Assembly: GCA_012976225.1 (NCBI GenBank)
Contig: JAAVVG010000010.1
Coordinates: forward strand, 868,001 to 932,000
Length of the DNA: 64,000 nt
From: Golubevia sp. BC0850
Taxonomy: Eukaryota > Basidiomycota > Exobasidiomycetes > Golubeviales > Golubeviaceae
Direction of reading: 5' to 3'
Shown here one piece after another: positions 22,252 to 33,000 of this stretch. The stretch's first letter is position 1, and the number at the start of each line of letters is the position of its first letter. The notes below the pieces were generated by a model. That model searched no databases. It had not been told where the DNA came from and saw only the letters and a list, made by a program, of their open reading frames with translations. A program made the position numbers and the translations under genes.

Positions 22252-25200
22252 TTAATGCTTGAGTACCAAAGTGGTACGAGTTGGGAGATAGACCTGATTT
22301 GAGTGAGAGATAATTGGAAGGAAACAAAAGTCAGCGAAGAGGCTTAGCAAAAACCTCTCGACGACCGCCTGAACTCACCTGCAAGAAATTGCTCCTTCCG
22401 TTCCATACCATAGGAGTGGTGAAGAACTTGGTGTCGTGATCGACTCTGCCGTGACCTCCGAATTCCTTTGCGTCACTATCCAAGGCGATCGAGTATTCTC
22501 CAGCCCAGTCAGTCCCGACTCTGTAGTCGGTGTAAGAATTTTCTCCGTGGAAGTTGAAGATGAACAAGAGGTTACCACGTTCGAAGACAACAACTCTGTC
22601 GGCTTCATTCTTGAGTCTAAGTGCAGAAAAAAGATGAAAAAGAGATGAAAAGGGGGGGGGGAGAAGAGTTCAGAATCGAGATGCGAATAAACCCTCTCTG
22701 CCTCTTCACACTCACGAAATGTAAGCCTGAGGAGCAGATAACCAATGGTAGAGAGACTCCAGATTGTTCATGGCAGCATCAAAGCGGTAGAGATACTTGT
22801 ATCTTAGAAGATCATCGTCGATCAAGTTGAACTGTCTTCTAGCGTGCTGGAAACTGTTTCCGTTTCCTTCTCTTGGGAAATCTAACCACTCTGGATGACC
22901 GAACTCGTTTCCAATGAAAGAGAGATAACCTTCACCTCCTAGAGCATGAGTGATGAATCGGATCTGCTTATGCATTCCTAGACCTCTGTCGATGATTGGA
23001 GTGCGTTCAGTCATGTCGGACATGCTGAAGAGATGGGAGGAAAGCGAAAGCGACGAGGGAGAAAAAGCGTCAGTCCGCAAGTCGTCATGGGGGGGGGGGT
23101 TCTAAAAGCCTTCGGTCACTCACTTGGTGTACATCTCTTTGTCCATCAGCCAGAAAGCGAGAGTCTTGTCTCCGACTAAGGCTTGGTCGTGACTCTCGGC
23201 GTAGGCAATGCTCTTCTCGAGGTGCCTTCTGTTTGTCAAGGTGTGACAGATGTTGGCGAAATCCCAATCTTCATCCCTGGTCTCTTTCAAGAGCTTGATC
23301 CACATATCTGGAGAGAGGGAAGGTGGTCAGCTTCGGTCAACACAAAACATCGCTTGTTTCCCTTCCTGGTTCTCGAGTGACATCACTCACCAGGTACAGC
23401 CATGCTGAGCCTGTAGTCAAATCCGACTCCGCCTTCAGAAACCGGTCTGCAAAGAGCAGGCATTCCACTGACGTCCTCGGCGATGGTGAGGGCATCTGGG
23501 AAGACGGAGTGAATCATCTCGTTGGCTAACATCAAGTATACAATACCCTCGATGTCAACGTTTGGTCCGAAGTATTCATGGTATCCTCCAGAAAATCCCG
23601 TTCCGATACCGTGATGACTATAGAGAGAAGAAAGGGGGCGCGAGAGACAGGAGTAGAAGGTCAGGGAAAAGCGAAGAAGATAGAGATGAGACAGCAGTTT
23701 CAAATCCGTCCTTGTGAAAGACCGGAGGCATCACTCAAAAGACTCACGTGTAGATCATCGAAGTAACACCATCGAATCTGAATCCATCAAAGCCGTACTC
23801 CTCCATCCAGAATCTACAGTTACTCAGCAAGAACCTCAAGACTTCGTGACTTCCATAGTTGAAGAGCCTTGAGTCCCAAAGCTCATGTCTGCCTTTAGCA
23901 CCTTCGTGGAAGTAAAGATGATCCGTACCATCGAAATAGTTCATTCCGTCCAAGATGTTCTTGCATGCGTGAGAGTGAACGATGTCGAGGAGAACTGTGA
24001 TTCCGAGACCGTGAGCGACATCTATGAGCTCTTTGAGATCTTCAGGGTTACCTTTAAGTGTCAGAAATTAGATCAAAGAACCGATTTAGAAAGGAAGAGA
24101 AGTCAGAACCTTATCCTTAGAGAGAAAAAGGAGAGTCAGCATACACTTACCATATCTACTACTGGCTGCGAAGAAGTTGGTGACTTGATAACCGAAACTA
24201 GCATAGTAAGCATGTTCTTGAATAGCCATCAACTGAATTGCGTTGTATCCGAGCTCCTTGATGCGAGGGAGAAGGTTGCGAGCTGATTGGAAGCAGAGAA
24301 AGGAGCAAGAGGATGAGAGCAAAGGATGGCTTGAGTCAGAAGAGAGACGAGGGGACGCAAATCAAAACTCGACTACTTTCTACTCACTGAACTCTTTAAA
24401 GCTGGCGACCTTTGGCTCTGGACTTGCGATACCAACTACACAGAAAGAGGGAAGGAACAGCATGTCAGTTCCACAGCTACTTCGGCACGCTATCGTGGAC
24501 CATAATTGTATTCAAGTGGGGAAAGAAGAATAGGGAAATGAAAGGAAGGCGAATAGTGGCATGATTTGCCCAGGAGAGTGAAGCAGAGTCCTGTGCGACC
24601 TTGCGACCTTCAAGTCTTTCCCTGAGCTCTCCTCGTTCTTGGGTCTGAAGAAGAGATCTGATTTTCATTCCTGCTCTAATCGCGAGGTGTCCTTGCTGAT
24701 TGCTGCGGGACCCCCTCTGGATCTCCTTATCACTCTGCCCCACCCTCCAAATCTTCCTGCTCTGGGAAACTCACCGTGAGCTTCATAAACTTTCACACTC
24801 TGAGGCTTGGGAGGTTTCTGGTTCTTCATGATGTATCTTTCGCTCTTGGGCGGGTTCCAGAAGACAGCATCATAGATTGGAGAGATCGAGAGATCTTGAG
24901 TTACTCGCCTTAGTGGAGGTAGAACGAGAGGAGGGGAGAGAGAAGAGAACTCAAGATCAGGTCGAGCCTTGCTTGCCAGAAAGTGCAAAATCTCTGATAC
25001 ACCATTTGATAGCAAGGACTGCCAAGGCTAAGGAAAATGAAGGGGAGGAGCTGTAGGCCTGTACTCACTTGATCCAAGTTGGAATCCTATCAATCTTCTC
25101 ACCTCCCACTGTGGTAGCAGCGAACTTGATCTTGGAGTTGTGAGGGATCTTGCACTTGCCATTCTCAGCTTTCAACTCAACTTCCCAGACCCCAAAGTCG

Positions 25201-25529
25201 TTCTTCTTCATCTTGTATTGATCTCTGTTCCAACCATTGAAGTCTCCAAACAAGCTGGCCTCAGTCACACCAGGAGCCCATTCTCTGTAGACCAAATCCT
25301 GAGTCTTCTCATCTACAAGTAGACCCATCTTTTCATAACCTTTTGAGAATTCAGCTAGACCTCCTTCAGTGTTCTTGATGTCCTGGGACCACTTCTGGTA
25401 GGTGGAGTATCTTGAACGTAGAGAAGGTGCAAAGGGCTCCAACCATGGGTCATTGGAGATGACTTTGGTTCCATCGCTGGCTTTCGAATAGTCAATTGGA
25501 GCTATTGTTCCGTTGGTTGTGGTTGTCAT
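22252..25529 (-). CDS. GLC3: 1,4-alpha-glucan branching enzyme
   Basis: Ten exons: 25529-25069, 24908-24775, 24435-24388, 24282-24151, 24051-23748, 23617-23391, 23307-23124, 23024-22716, 22616-22379 and 22293-22252. They sum to 2079 bases, 692 residues, with all phases consistent. This is GH13 branching enzyme, which forms alpha-1,6 branches in glycogen in the cytosol. An N-terminal CBM48-like part ([14 protein letters not shown]) is followed by the catalytic barrel. [11 protein letters not shown] has the nucleophile Asp, [12 protein letters not shown] the acid Glu, and [15 protein letters not shown] the His-Asp pair. [12 protein letters not shown]-type text and a beta domain ending [13 protein letters not shown] close the protein. 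The length matches the family. One exon is only 48 bases, and two introns carry homopolymer tracts. The start MTTTTNG follows the family N-terminus; an in-frame extension upstream lacks an ATG. Confidence 0.93.
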
Positions 25530-25980
25530 GTTGATAGTCGTGGAGGGGAGAGAAAGAAAGTCTGGAGAACTTTGAGATTTGAGAAACTTCCCGTGTCTCG
25601 ATAAGAAGTGGCTTGTGCTCAACCGTTACACGCCAGGAAAATGGGCAAGTCTTCTCTTTCGAGCTGACAGAAGGATTTTGAGGGAAAAGATGTTACAAGA
25701 GTGATTCAAGGTGAAGCAAAATTGGCAACAAAATATGAAAGATGAACTGAAAACCCGACTGCTCTCTACTTCTCCCTTCCTCTCCTTCCCCCCTCCCCTT
25801 TCCCTCCTCTTCTGCTTCAGATTTGATCCATCGAATTTATTTCCATCTTGACTTTTCCTACGTTCTAGTTACTGCTTACTCCACATTTAAGTTCATTTGT
25901 TGAGAGTAGACGAAGGTGTTAGACCTTAACCTTTCATTGAAAGCAGGGCTGTTCCTCCTAGGATAAAGTTTTTTCAGTCT
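25530..25980. promoter_or_regulatory. upstream region of GLC3 with CCCCT-type tract
   Basis: The 5' side of GLC3 contains a pyrimidine-rich block at about 25765-25815. On the gene's own strand this block reads as two AGGGG cores. AGGGG is the stress response element that controls glycogen genes in yeast. Whether it acts here is inference. The far end abuts the 3' end of the decayed F-box gene. Confidence 0.3.
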
Positions 25981-27405
25981 CTACATAATTACTTGAGCAC
26001 CTCCTACACCAAAGTTCATCTCTTCCTCCTCTTGAGAGAACCCTTCTAGGCGTAGCGTTAGGCATAGCGTCCTCAGTCTGTCGGAGTTATGTCTCATAAA
26101 GTTGGAAAGACTGCCGAATGAAACTCTTAAGTATGGTTGAGAAATGTTGAAAGCAGCAGCTGAAAGCTTCGGAAACACTGAATTGTCGAGGAAGAACTGA
26201 GTCAGAGTTGCAGAACATGTGTCGACCTTCAATTCCTGTAACCTTGTAAAAGTCGTTTGGAACACTGGTTCTATCTCCTCTTGCATGAGCTCTAATGATG
26301 TCAAGCTGAGTGTTGTTAGAGAAGAACTGTTAGTGAGCAATAGTGGCAGAAGATCTTTCATCGACGTAGTAGGCTTTTGGCCGTTAATCTCCAAGCTTCT
26401 CAATGTCTTAAAGCTAGCTGTTCCGAAGAGAGATAATAGTCTTGTATTCTCTTGCAAATTAAGTCCGGTGAGATTTGAAAACGATAGGTTGATGTCTTCT
26501 TCGTTCGGCATCTGTCCTGTCTCTTCCACCGTAGCCAACTCCTCCAAGCGTAGATAGTTCAGAGAAAATGAGTTAGAAATTAAAACCGAAATCAACAATT
26601 TTATAGACTCTGAAGCTAATTGCGTGATGGATAGAGATTTAAGGCTTCCGAAGCTTGCTGATTTGAAATTACGCAGAAAGTTTGCATTGACTTCCAATCT
26701 TGAGACTTTGAGGTTAGGGAACGATAATATGACCTCACTTTCGAGGGTGGTCCTTGTAGATAAAGTTTCTCGAGCCTGCCTTCTGTGGATAGCGCAACGG
26801 CAGTAAGAAGTTGAATAAATCGGAAGTTGGTGTTTCCCATAATAGAGCCGAAACCGTCATCTAAGTATCCCACTTCCTTAAACTGCTCGCACATGCTCGT
26901 CCAAAAGGGAAGTAAGTAGATTGAGGCGGACTTCACGAGTAGAGGGGGAGGCTAATCTCGAGACTAATTTGATGGCTTCTAGTTCAGTCAGTCGTTTCTT
27001 GAGTCCAGTGAGATCTATTACGAAATGAAGGATAAGGTCAGATTGAATCTGTCTTCTCCAAGTCGTAGAAACGCATGCTGAAAGAGCGATTTGAGCTGTT
27101 GAAAGTTGGCAGAACGTGTAGGTGATGATTTCGCTTGGAAGAAGTTTGAGTTTTGGCGATTGCTCAGAAACACGGTTGAATGAATTGATGAAGAATGTTT
27201 GAATCAAAGAAGAATGGTTGTGAAGAGAGGAGATGGTCCAGAAGGAAGACTTTCCTGCTGCTGCTGGCAAAGTTTTGGTGCGAGAACGCAACCACCCTAT
27301 ACCCTCGAAAACCGAGAGCGCATGAACGACAAAAGATGAGATTGGTATTACAGATGCGATGATGATATAGGACCACAAGAGTAGGAGACTGAGACTTCTC
27401 TTCAT
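25981..27405 (-). pseudogene. decayed F-box/LRR protein gene
   Basis: At 27144-27010 the text LPSEIITYTFCQLS...STTWRRQI reads as an F-box. Leucine-rich text follows, but in three successive frames. The F-box frame stops at 26878. The text NTNFRFIQLLTAVALS and GRLEKLYLQGPPS occupies a second frame. From about 26730, LSFPNLKVSRLEVNANFLRN continues in a third frame to the stop at 25981. I found no splice pair with matching phases to join them, so two frame breaks are likely. The frame extends upstream to an ATG at 27405 that overlaps the stop of the ABC gene and encodes a hydrophobic stretch. That is probably not the native start. Intact members would act as SCF ubiquitin-ligase adaptors. Confidence 0.55.
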
Positions 27406-29955
27406 ATCAATTCCACCACCTTTCCCTCCTCGAGCCTGACCAGCCTGCCAGCCGAGACCGGGTACTCCTGCTCATAATGACTGACCAGAACCAGACTCAT
27501 CTCTTGCCTATTCTTCTCATCTTCCATCTTCTTCTCCTGACTGTCGCCCACGCAGAACTCCAAATCCTCGAACTTCCTCCCACTCGTCAGGTTCCGGCTA
27601 TCCAGATAGGCCCTGACCCTTTCGACCTGCCTTGAGTCCATTCCTTGGAAAGGCTCATCTAGAACTAGAAGCTTGGGAGAGTGGACAATAGACCTCAAGA
27701 AGAGGACTATGGCTTGAGATCCAGAGGAGAGGGAAACGAAGGGGAGGTTTGAAATTTCTTCTACTTGCTTTTCCATCTCTTCAGAGGTCTGTTGAGGGTC
27801 ATCATTCTTGTTAGAAACCGATTGAGATTGTCCAGTACTGGTGATCAAGTCTCTGAAGATCCCGATCAATCCTCTGACCCTCTTGCGCTGCTTCTGATCC
27901 AGAGCTCTTCTGCAGAAGACGCCTTCGAATCCACTTCCGATGCAGTCCACCACTCTCATTCCACCGTATTCTAAGCTCTTCCTTGGAAAGCTGTTGAAGA
28001 GCTCTGGCGAGAGATGGCCGATCTTCCTGAGCAGGTTAGCAGTCGAGTTGGAGGGAGAGGACCGCTTGTCACCGAAGAGAGATAGAGTGGAGGCAGGAAA
28101 GGAGTATGACTTCGGATGATCTCCGAGTATTAACGAAAGGAGAGTCGTCTTACCGGATCCATTAGCACCGGCTAGAATTAGAGTTGAGGAGGGAGGGAGG
28201 ACGAAGTCGACGTTCTGGAAAAGAGGCGAGGGATCGAGTTGTGTCAGTGGAAGGAATGCGGATCTACTTCCCTTTCTGAGACTCACATCTAGCACTTTCT
28301 TGTCTCCGTATTTAATAGTCAGACCTCTCATGTCGACAAATGGTTGCTTGCTCTCGTCGCCTCTGCCTAGCCCTATCTTGCTGTTCTCCTTGACGCTCTC
28401 TAATCCACCTTTCGATCCGATGGCTGGCATCACACTATCCGCTGCATCTGAGGACTTTCTTGAAGAATGTTGATTCTGGTTGAAATTTGCGTCCACATTC
28501 CGAGCTCCTTCGATCTTCTTCGACTTCTCATCCCAATCGTCGCGTCTCCCCGAAAACCCAATCCTGCCATCTTCCTCGATTCCGAGCACATGAGTAACGA
28601 AACTGGGGATCTCATCTTGCTCTCTAAGCACCAACACCACCCTTGGATTCCTTTCCGAATGAAGCCTTCCAAGCAGAGAGCTGATCGACTTCCTCGTCTT
28701 TACGTCCAATCCAGTGTAGGGTTCCGAAAGAATCAAGGCCTCGCAGATGGAAGAACCACCCAACAAAGCACTTGAGATCCTAGCCCTTCTAGTCTGACCA
28801 TTTGAGAGAGCGATCAGTGGTCTGTTTAGAAGCTCTGGTCCGAGGTCTAGCAAACCAGCTACTTGAAAGACTTTCTTCTGAAGACCTTCAGCTCTCTTCC
28901 GACTCTGTTCGTAGCTCTCTCTCGATTCCCATTTGAACCTAGAAGACTGGGAAAGGGTTCCAGGATTCGACGATTGATCACGTTCGTCTGAAAGAAAGGT
29001 CGTCGGATGCTCTTGAGAGAGAGGATCTGGAACCAAGCTTTTCTTGGCGATGTTGCCGACCTTGCAGCCTAGATTGTTCATCAGCGATTCGAAGAGAGTG
29101 ATCTTGTCTTCATCTTCTCTGATGGCACCGTATCTGACGGAGAAGTCTTGGAAGCCAGAGGAAGAAGAGTTGGAGTTGGATAGTCGGGTCGAGAAGGAGA
29201 CGTGCTGGATGACTTGTGATGGATGAGCTGAAGACTGAGATAAGAAGGGGTGGGCTGAAGGGTGGTTTGAGGATGCCTTGGTAGAATGTTTGCCTGTCTT
29301 GGGCCGAGACTGTCCGCTGAGAAGCTGCGAAGGAGGTAGGGTGGAGGAGAGTAGAGAATAGAGAAGTTTCAGCGTCAGGTACAAGGGATGTCTCCTACTT
29401 CGGATAGCTCTCAGCATCTCTGATAGTATACTGAGACATAGAAGGTTTTTCTTTGGGCGGAACTAGTTCCTTTGTTTGGCTTTGCTTGTCCTCACTCGAT
29501 AGCTCTACACCTCTCGCTCTCGTCATGGTCTCTGTCTCCTCCCTTACTGATGTAAAAGGATACTTCAAGATGATTTTGGTAGATCCAAACCTGAGACTCA
29601 CCTGGACCAAGCCCTTCTTGACCATGGCAGCCTTCTCACTGGCAGGGCCTACGATTGCCCAGCACTGCTCCTTCCCTGCATCGTCTATCGTCCAGCTAAT
29701 CTCTACGTCTCTGTCTGTGTTTCCATTCTTCAGTTTGGATTTTCTCAGACTTGTTTGGGCAGATTGAGAGAGTGATAGTCTTGCGTGAGATAGCTTGAAG
29801 AACGGCAGGCTTGAAGATAGAGAGCTGGCTGTCCGGAAGCCTCGATGGAGTAAGTAGCGAGTAGCTGCTAGGTTGTTTGAAGGTATCAAGCCAATTGATT
29901 TTCGTGATTGAAATCGAAAATTGAGGTGGCTCAAAGAGCGTATCTGAGACCTCAT
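27402..29955 (-). CDS. two-domain ABC ATPase (YDR061W-like)
   Basis: Exons 29955-29602, 29324-28287 and 28214-27402 give 734 residues. The 72-base second intron stays open in frame but has GTGAGT and a TTTTCCAG acceptor, and removing it gives KKVLDNVDFVLPP. A basic, Ser/Arg-rich leader suggests mitochondrial targeting. The first nucleotide-binding domain has WAIVGPASEKAAM where a Walker A would be, then LSNGQTRRARI (signature) and ALILSEPYTGLD (Walker B). The second has a canonical LAGANGSGKTT, LSSGSQAIVLFLRS and LLVLDEPFQGMD. There are no membrane segments, as in the yeast YDR061W/bacterial ModF-like group. The biochemical role of that group is unclear. It shares a 122-base divergent promoter with the SLP1-like gene. 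The first intron (277 bases) is less certain. Confidence 0.75.
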
Positions 29956-30077
29956 GGAAAAGGGAAAACTGGTAAGAAGTGGGGGTGAAGAAATTCAATG
30001 CTTCTTTTCCCATCCTTCCAATAGCTTATCACTTCCTTTCCAATCCTTTCCTTGAGAGGACAACATCAAGAATCAGA
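29956..30077. promoter_or_regulatory. 122-base bidirectional promoter gap
   Basis: Only 122 bases separate the start codons of the leftward ABC ATPase and the rightward SUN-like gene. Control elements for both must overlap here or lie inside the genes. No TATA box is seen. Confidence 0.45.
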
Positions 30078-33000
30078 ATGAATTCAGGCTACAGCTACTC
30101 TAACACTCGACCTCACTCTCACTCCTTCTCATTGGATTTGGAGCTGGCCAATTGCCTGTCTGATCCCAACGCTTCAACTTCTTCTTCTCAATCTAGTCCT
30201 CATTTTCCTTCGATCAATCATCGCAACTCATTAACATATGATCAATTTACAGAGGAAGAGATGCACTCGAACCGGGCAGACGAGGAGCAAGGGGCAGTAG
30301 TGGAGCTGTCAGCTGGTGGGAATGGGAATGGGAATGTGGCTGCAGGAAGCCAGAGAGATCATAGTAAGACTACAAGTTACTCTCCAGCCAGCTCAGGTGT
30401 CAGGGAAGATATGAAGGGATCGGAAGGATCGGAACATGGAGGAAGAAGGATGGGGAGTGATAGTAAGAAGAGTAGGTATAGAGAAGCAGAAGCAAAGACC
30501 AAGAAGATTAGCAACTCAACCTCAACGTTCAGAAATCAATCTCTATTACTCTTTCTCATTCTAATTAACTCTGTCTCAACAGTCAAAGCTATCTTTGATC
30601 CAGGTGAACCTCGAGTGATCCCAACTTCCTCAACCTCAACTTCCACCTCAACCATCAACCCCTCTCCCTCTCCATCTGCATCTTTCATTCCTCTCTCATC
30701 TATTCCTCAATCGATCTCTTCTCTTCTAGATCTCAGTCTGAATCTCAACTACTATTCAACTTCAGATCAAGAAGATTTAGATCCAACTTTCCAAGATGAT
30801 CCTAATCCGAATTCCAAAGGTCTAGTTCCTTTCTCCTCTTCGTATTATCCGGCTACTTATGGATCTTCAAGATTGAATCACATGGATCTACCTCCAGGCT
30901 GTAAGAGGGTCAAGGATCTTTTTAAGGAGAGAAACAGTGGAGTATGTTTGGATCCTTGGAGAGTGTTTATGAATAGAGGTGGTGAACAAGAAGTAACCCC
31001 AAATGATCAAATTCAAGAAGCTATTAAATCAGAGCTGGTGATTTGTGAGGTTGAGGATGTTGAACCTTTGTTGAAAGCTGGAGAAGAAGATTCTGGATCT
31101 GGATCTAAGCAGAAGAAGAAAAGAAAGATGAGAACTTATGCCATTTCTGGAACTATTACTTCTCCTTATCCTTTGGAAATTGAAACCGATGAAGGATCTT
31201 TGGGAATGAAAATGGGATTGGAAGATGGTAGAATCAATTCAGATCAAGATAGACTGCTAGAATCGAAATCACCTCAAGATCAGGATAGGTTGAACGAAGA
31301 CGATGAAGATTCAAGTTGGCCAAAAGAAGGCTCGGATACGGAGAATGGCTTTTGGAGACAGAGGAATGGAAAGATGGAATGGCAACCTTTTGGAGAGGAG
31401 CCTCAACCTTTGTTGATGGACAAGGACACTAATTCCCATGAAAATCAACCAACTGCTTCGGAAGAAGCTGTCTCTGGATCTATCCTCAAACAAGGAGACA
31501 AACTGATTATGACCAGTACTACCGGGTCAGAAATCAAACCTCACTCGAGCTCAAATTTTCTACCAGTCACAACTCCAACTCCTTCTGAAGTCATCGATCA
31601 TATCAAAGAATCTCAAGTCAAAGCTTCTTATTCGGATTGGACATCTTCAAGGATTCTATCTTCTGCCGAAGCTTCAGAGACTGGATCGAAGGATGAAATG
31701 GAAGACGAACCTTCCTTCTTGTCGTTTCTAGAATGGAAGGAAATCCATTTGAAACAGGAAAGAGAGGAGATGGAGAAACTGAGAGAGCAGAGAGAAAGGG
31801 AAAGAAGGGAGGAAGCCAAGAGGGGAAAGAAAGGCAATGCGAAGGTTGAAGCTAATGAATCGAGCAAGGGAGAAGCTGGAGAAAGTAAAGAAGAGAAAAT
31901 CAAGTCAAAAGAGAAAGAGGAAGAGAATGGAAAGAACAAACCTGATTCAGATCCTCAAGCAATTGTTCAATTAGAACCTTCTCTTACTCCTAAATCTAAG
32001 TTTTCAAGTGAAGAGGTACCGATACCAACAGCTGAATCTAAAGAAGAGAAAGTCGACCTAATCTCAAGTCCTTCGATCTCAATCGAGGCCTCTACCGATC
32101 AGCTCAAAGCCTCCGATCCTTTACTCAAGTCCCCCAATGAAGCAGTTCCAGGCCCATCCGAGCCTTCTGGATACTCTTCTTTTCATGTTGATCCCGATGC
32201 TTCGTCCTCAGCCAACGTTCAAGTTCCAGGTACGGTCCCCTCAACTCCACCTCCAGCAAAACTCGATTCTGAAACTATCAGCTCCAATTCTGGTCCGGAT
32301 TCCCTACCAGCTCTAGCAGATCCAGCAAAGCAACTCTCATCACTGAAGCATCGATGGAACTTCGCTTCGTTCGATTGTGCAGCTGTAGTTCATCGTGCCA
32401 ATCCATCTGCAAAATTCGCTTCTGCAATTCTGTCGGAGAAGAAAGACAGATACATGCTTTCTCCTTGTCCTGGAGCTAATTCAGAGGTAGATAAGCATCA
32501 TCCTCATGGCTCAGAATCGGGAGATGGAGTGGAAGGTCAATTCGTCATTGTCGAACTCTGCGATGAGATCTCGATCGATACAATCGTACTTGGTAATTAC
32601 GAATTCTTCTCAAGAATGTTCAAGAGATTTAGGGTCAGGGTTGCTAGGAATTTACAAGGGAGAGAAGATGAATGGTATGATGTTGGAACTTTTAGAGCTA
32701 GGAATGTTAGAGGTTTGCAGGTGAGTGACTTTGAATCCAACTGGAACTCTGCTCTGTCTCCTTCGATCAACTTACTGACCGGATGTTTTGCATTTCCTCA
32801 ATCCTCTATAGGTCTTTAATACCGTCCCACCAAGAGGAGACTCCAGATTCTTCAGATACGTCAGAATCGACTTCTTAGAACATTATGGTTCTGAGTACTA
32901 TTGTCCGGTTTCCCTCTTGAGAGTTTATGGACTAACTCAAATGGACGATTACATCAGAGAAGAAGAGGAACTTAAGAAGCAGAGAATGAGAGAGATGGAG

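Noticed and set aside
28215-28286. Coding readthrough of 24 residues in the ABC gene
   Set aside because: The stretch is flanked by GTGAGT and TTTTCCAG. Removing it restores a normal ABC beta strand (VLDNVDF), so it is an in-frame intron.
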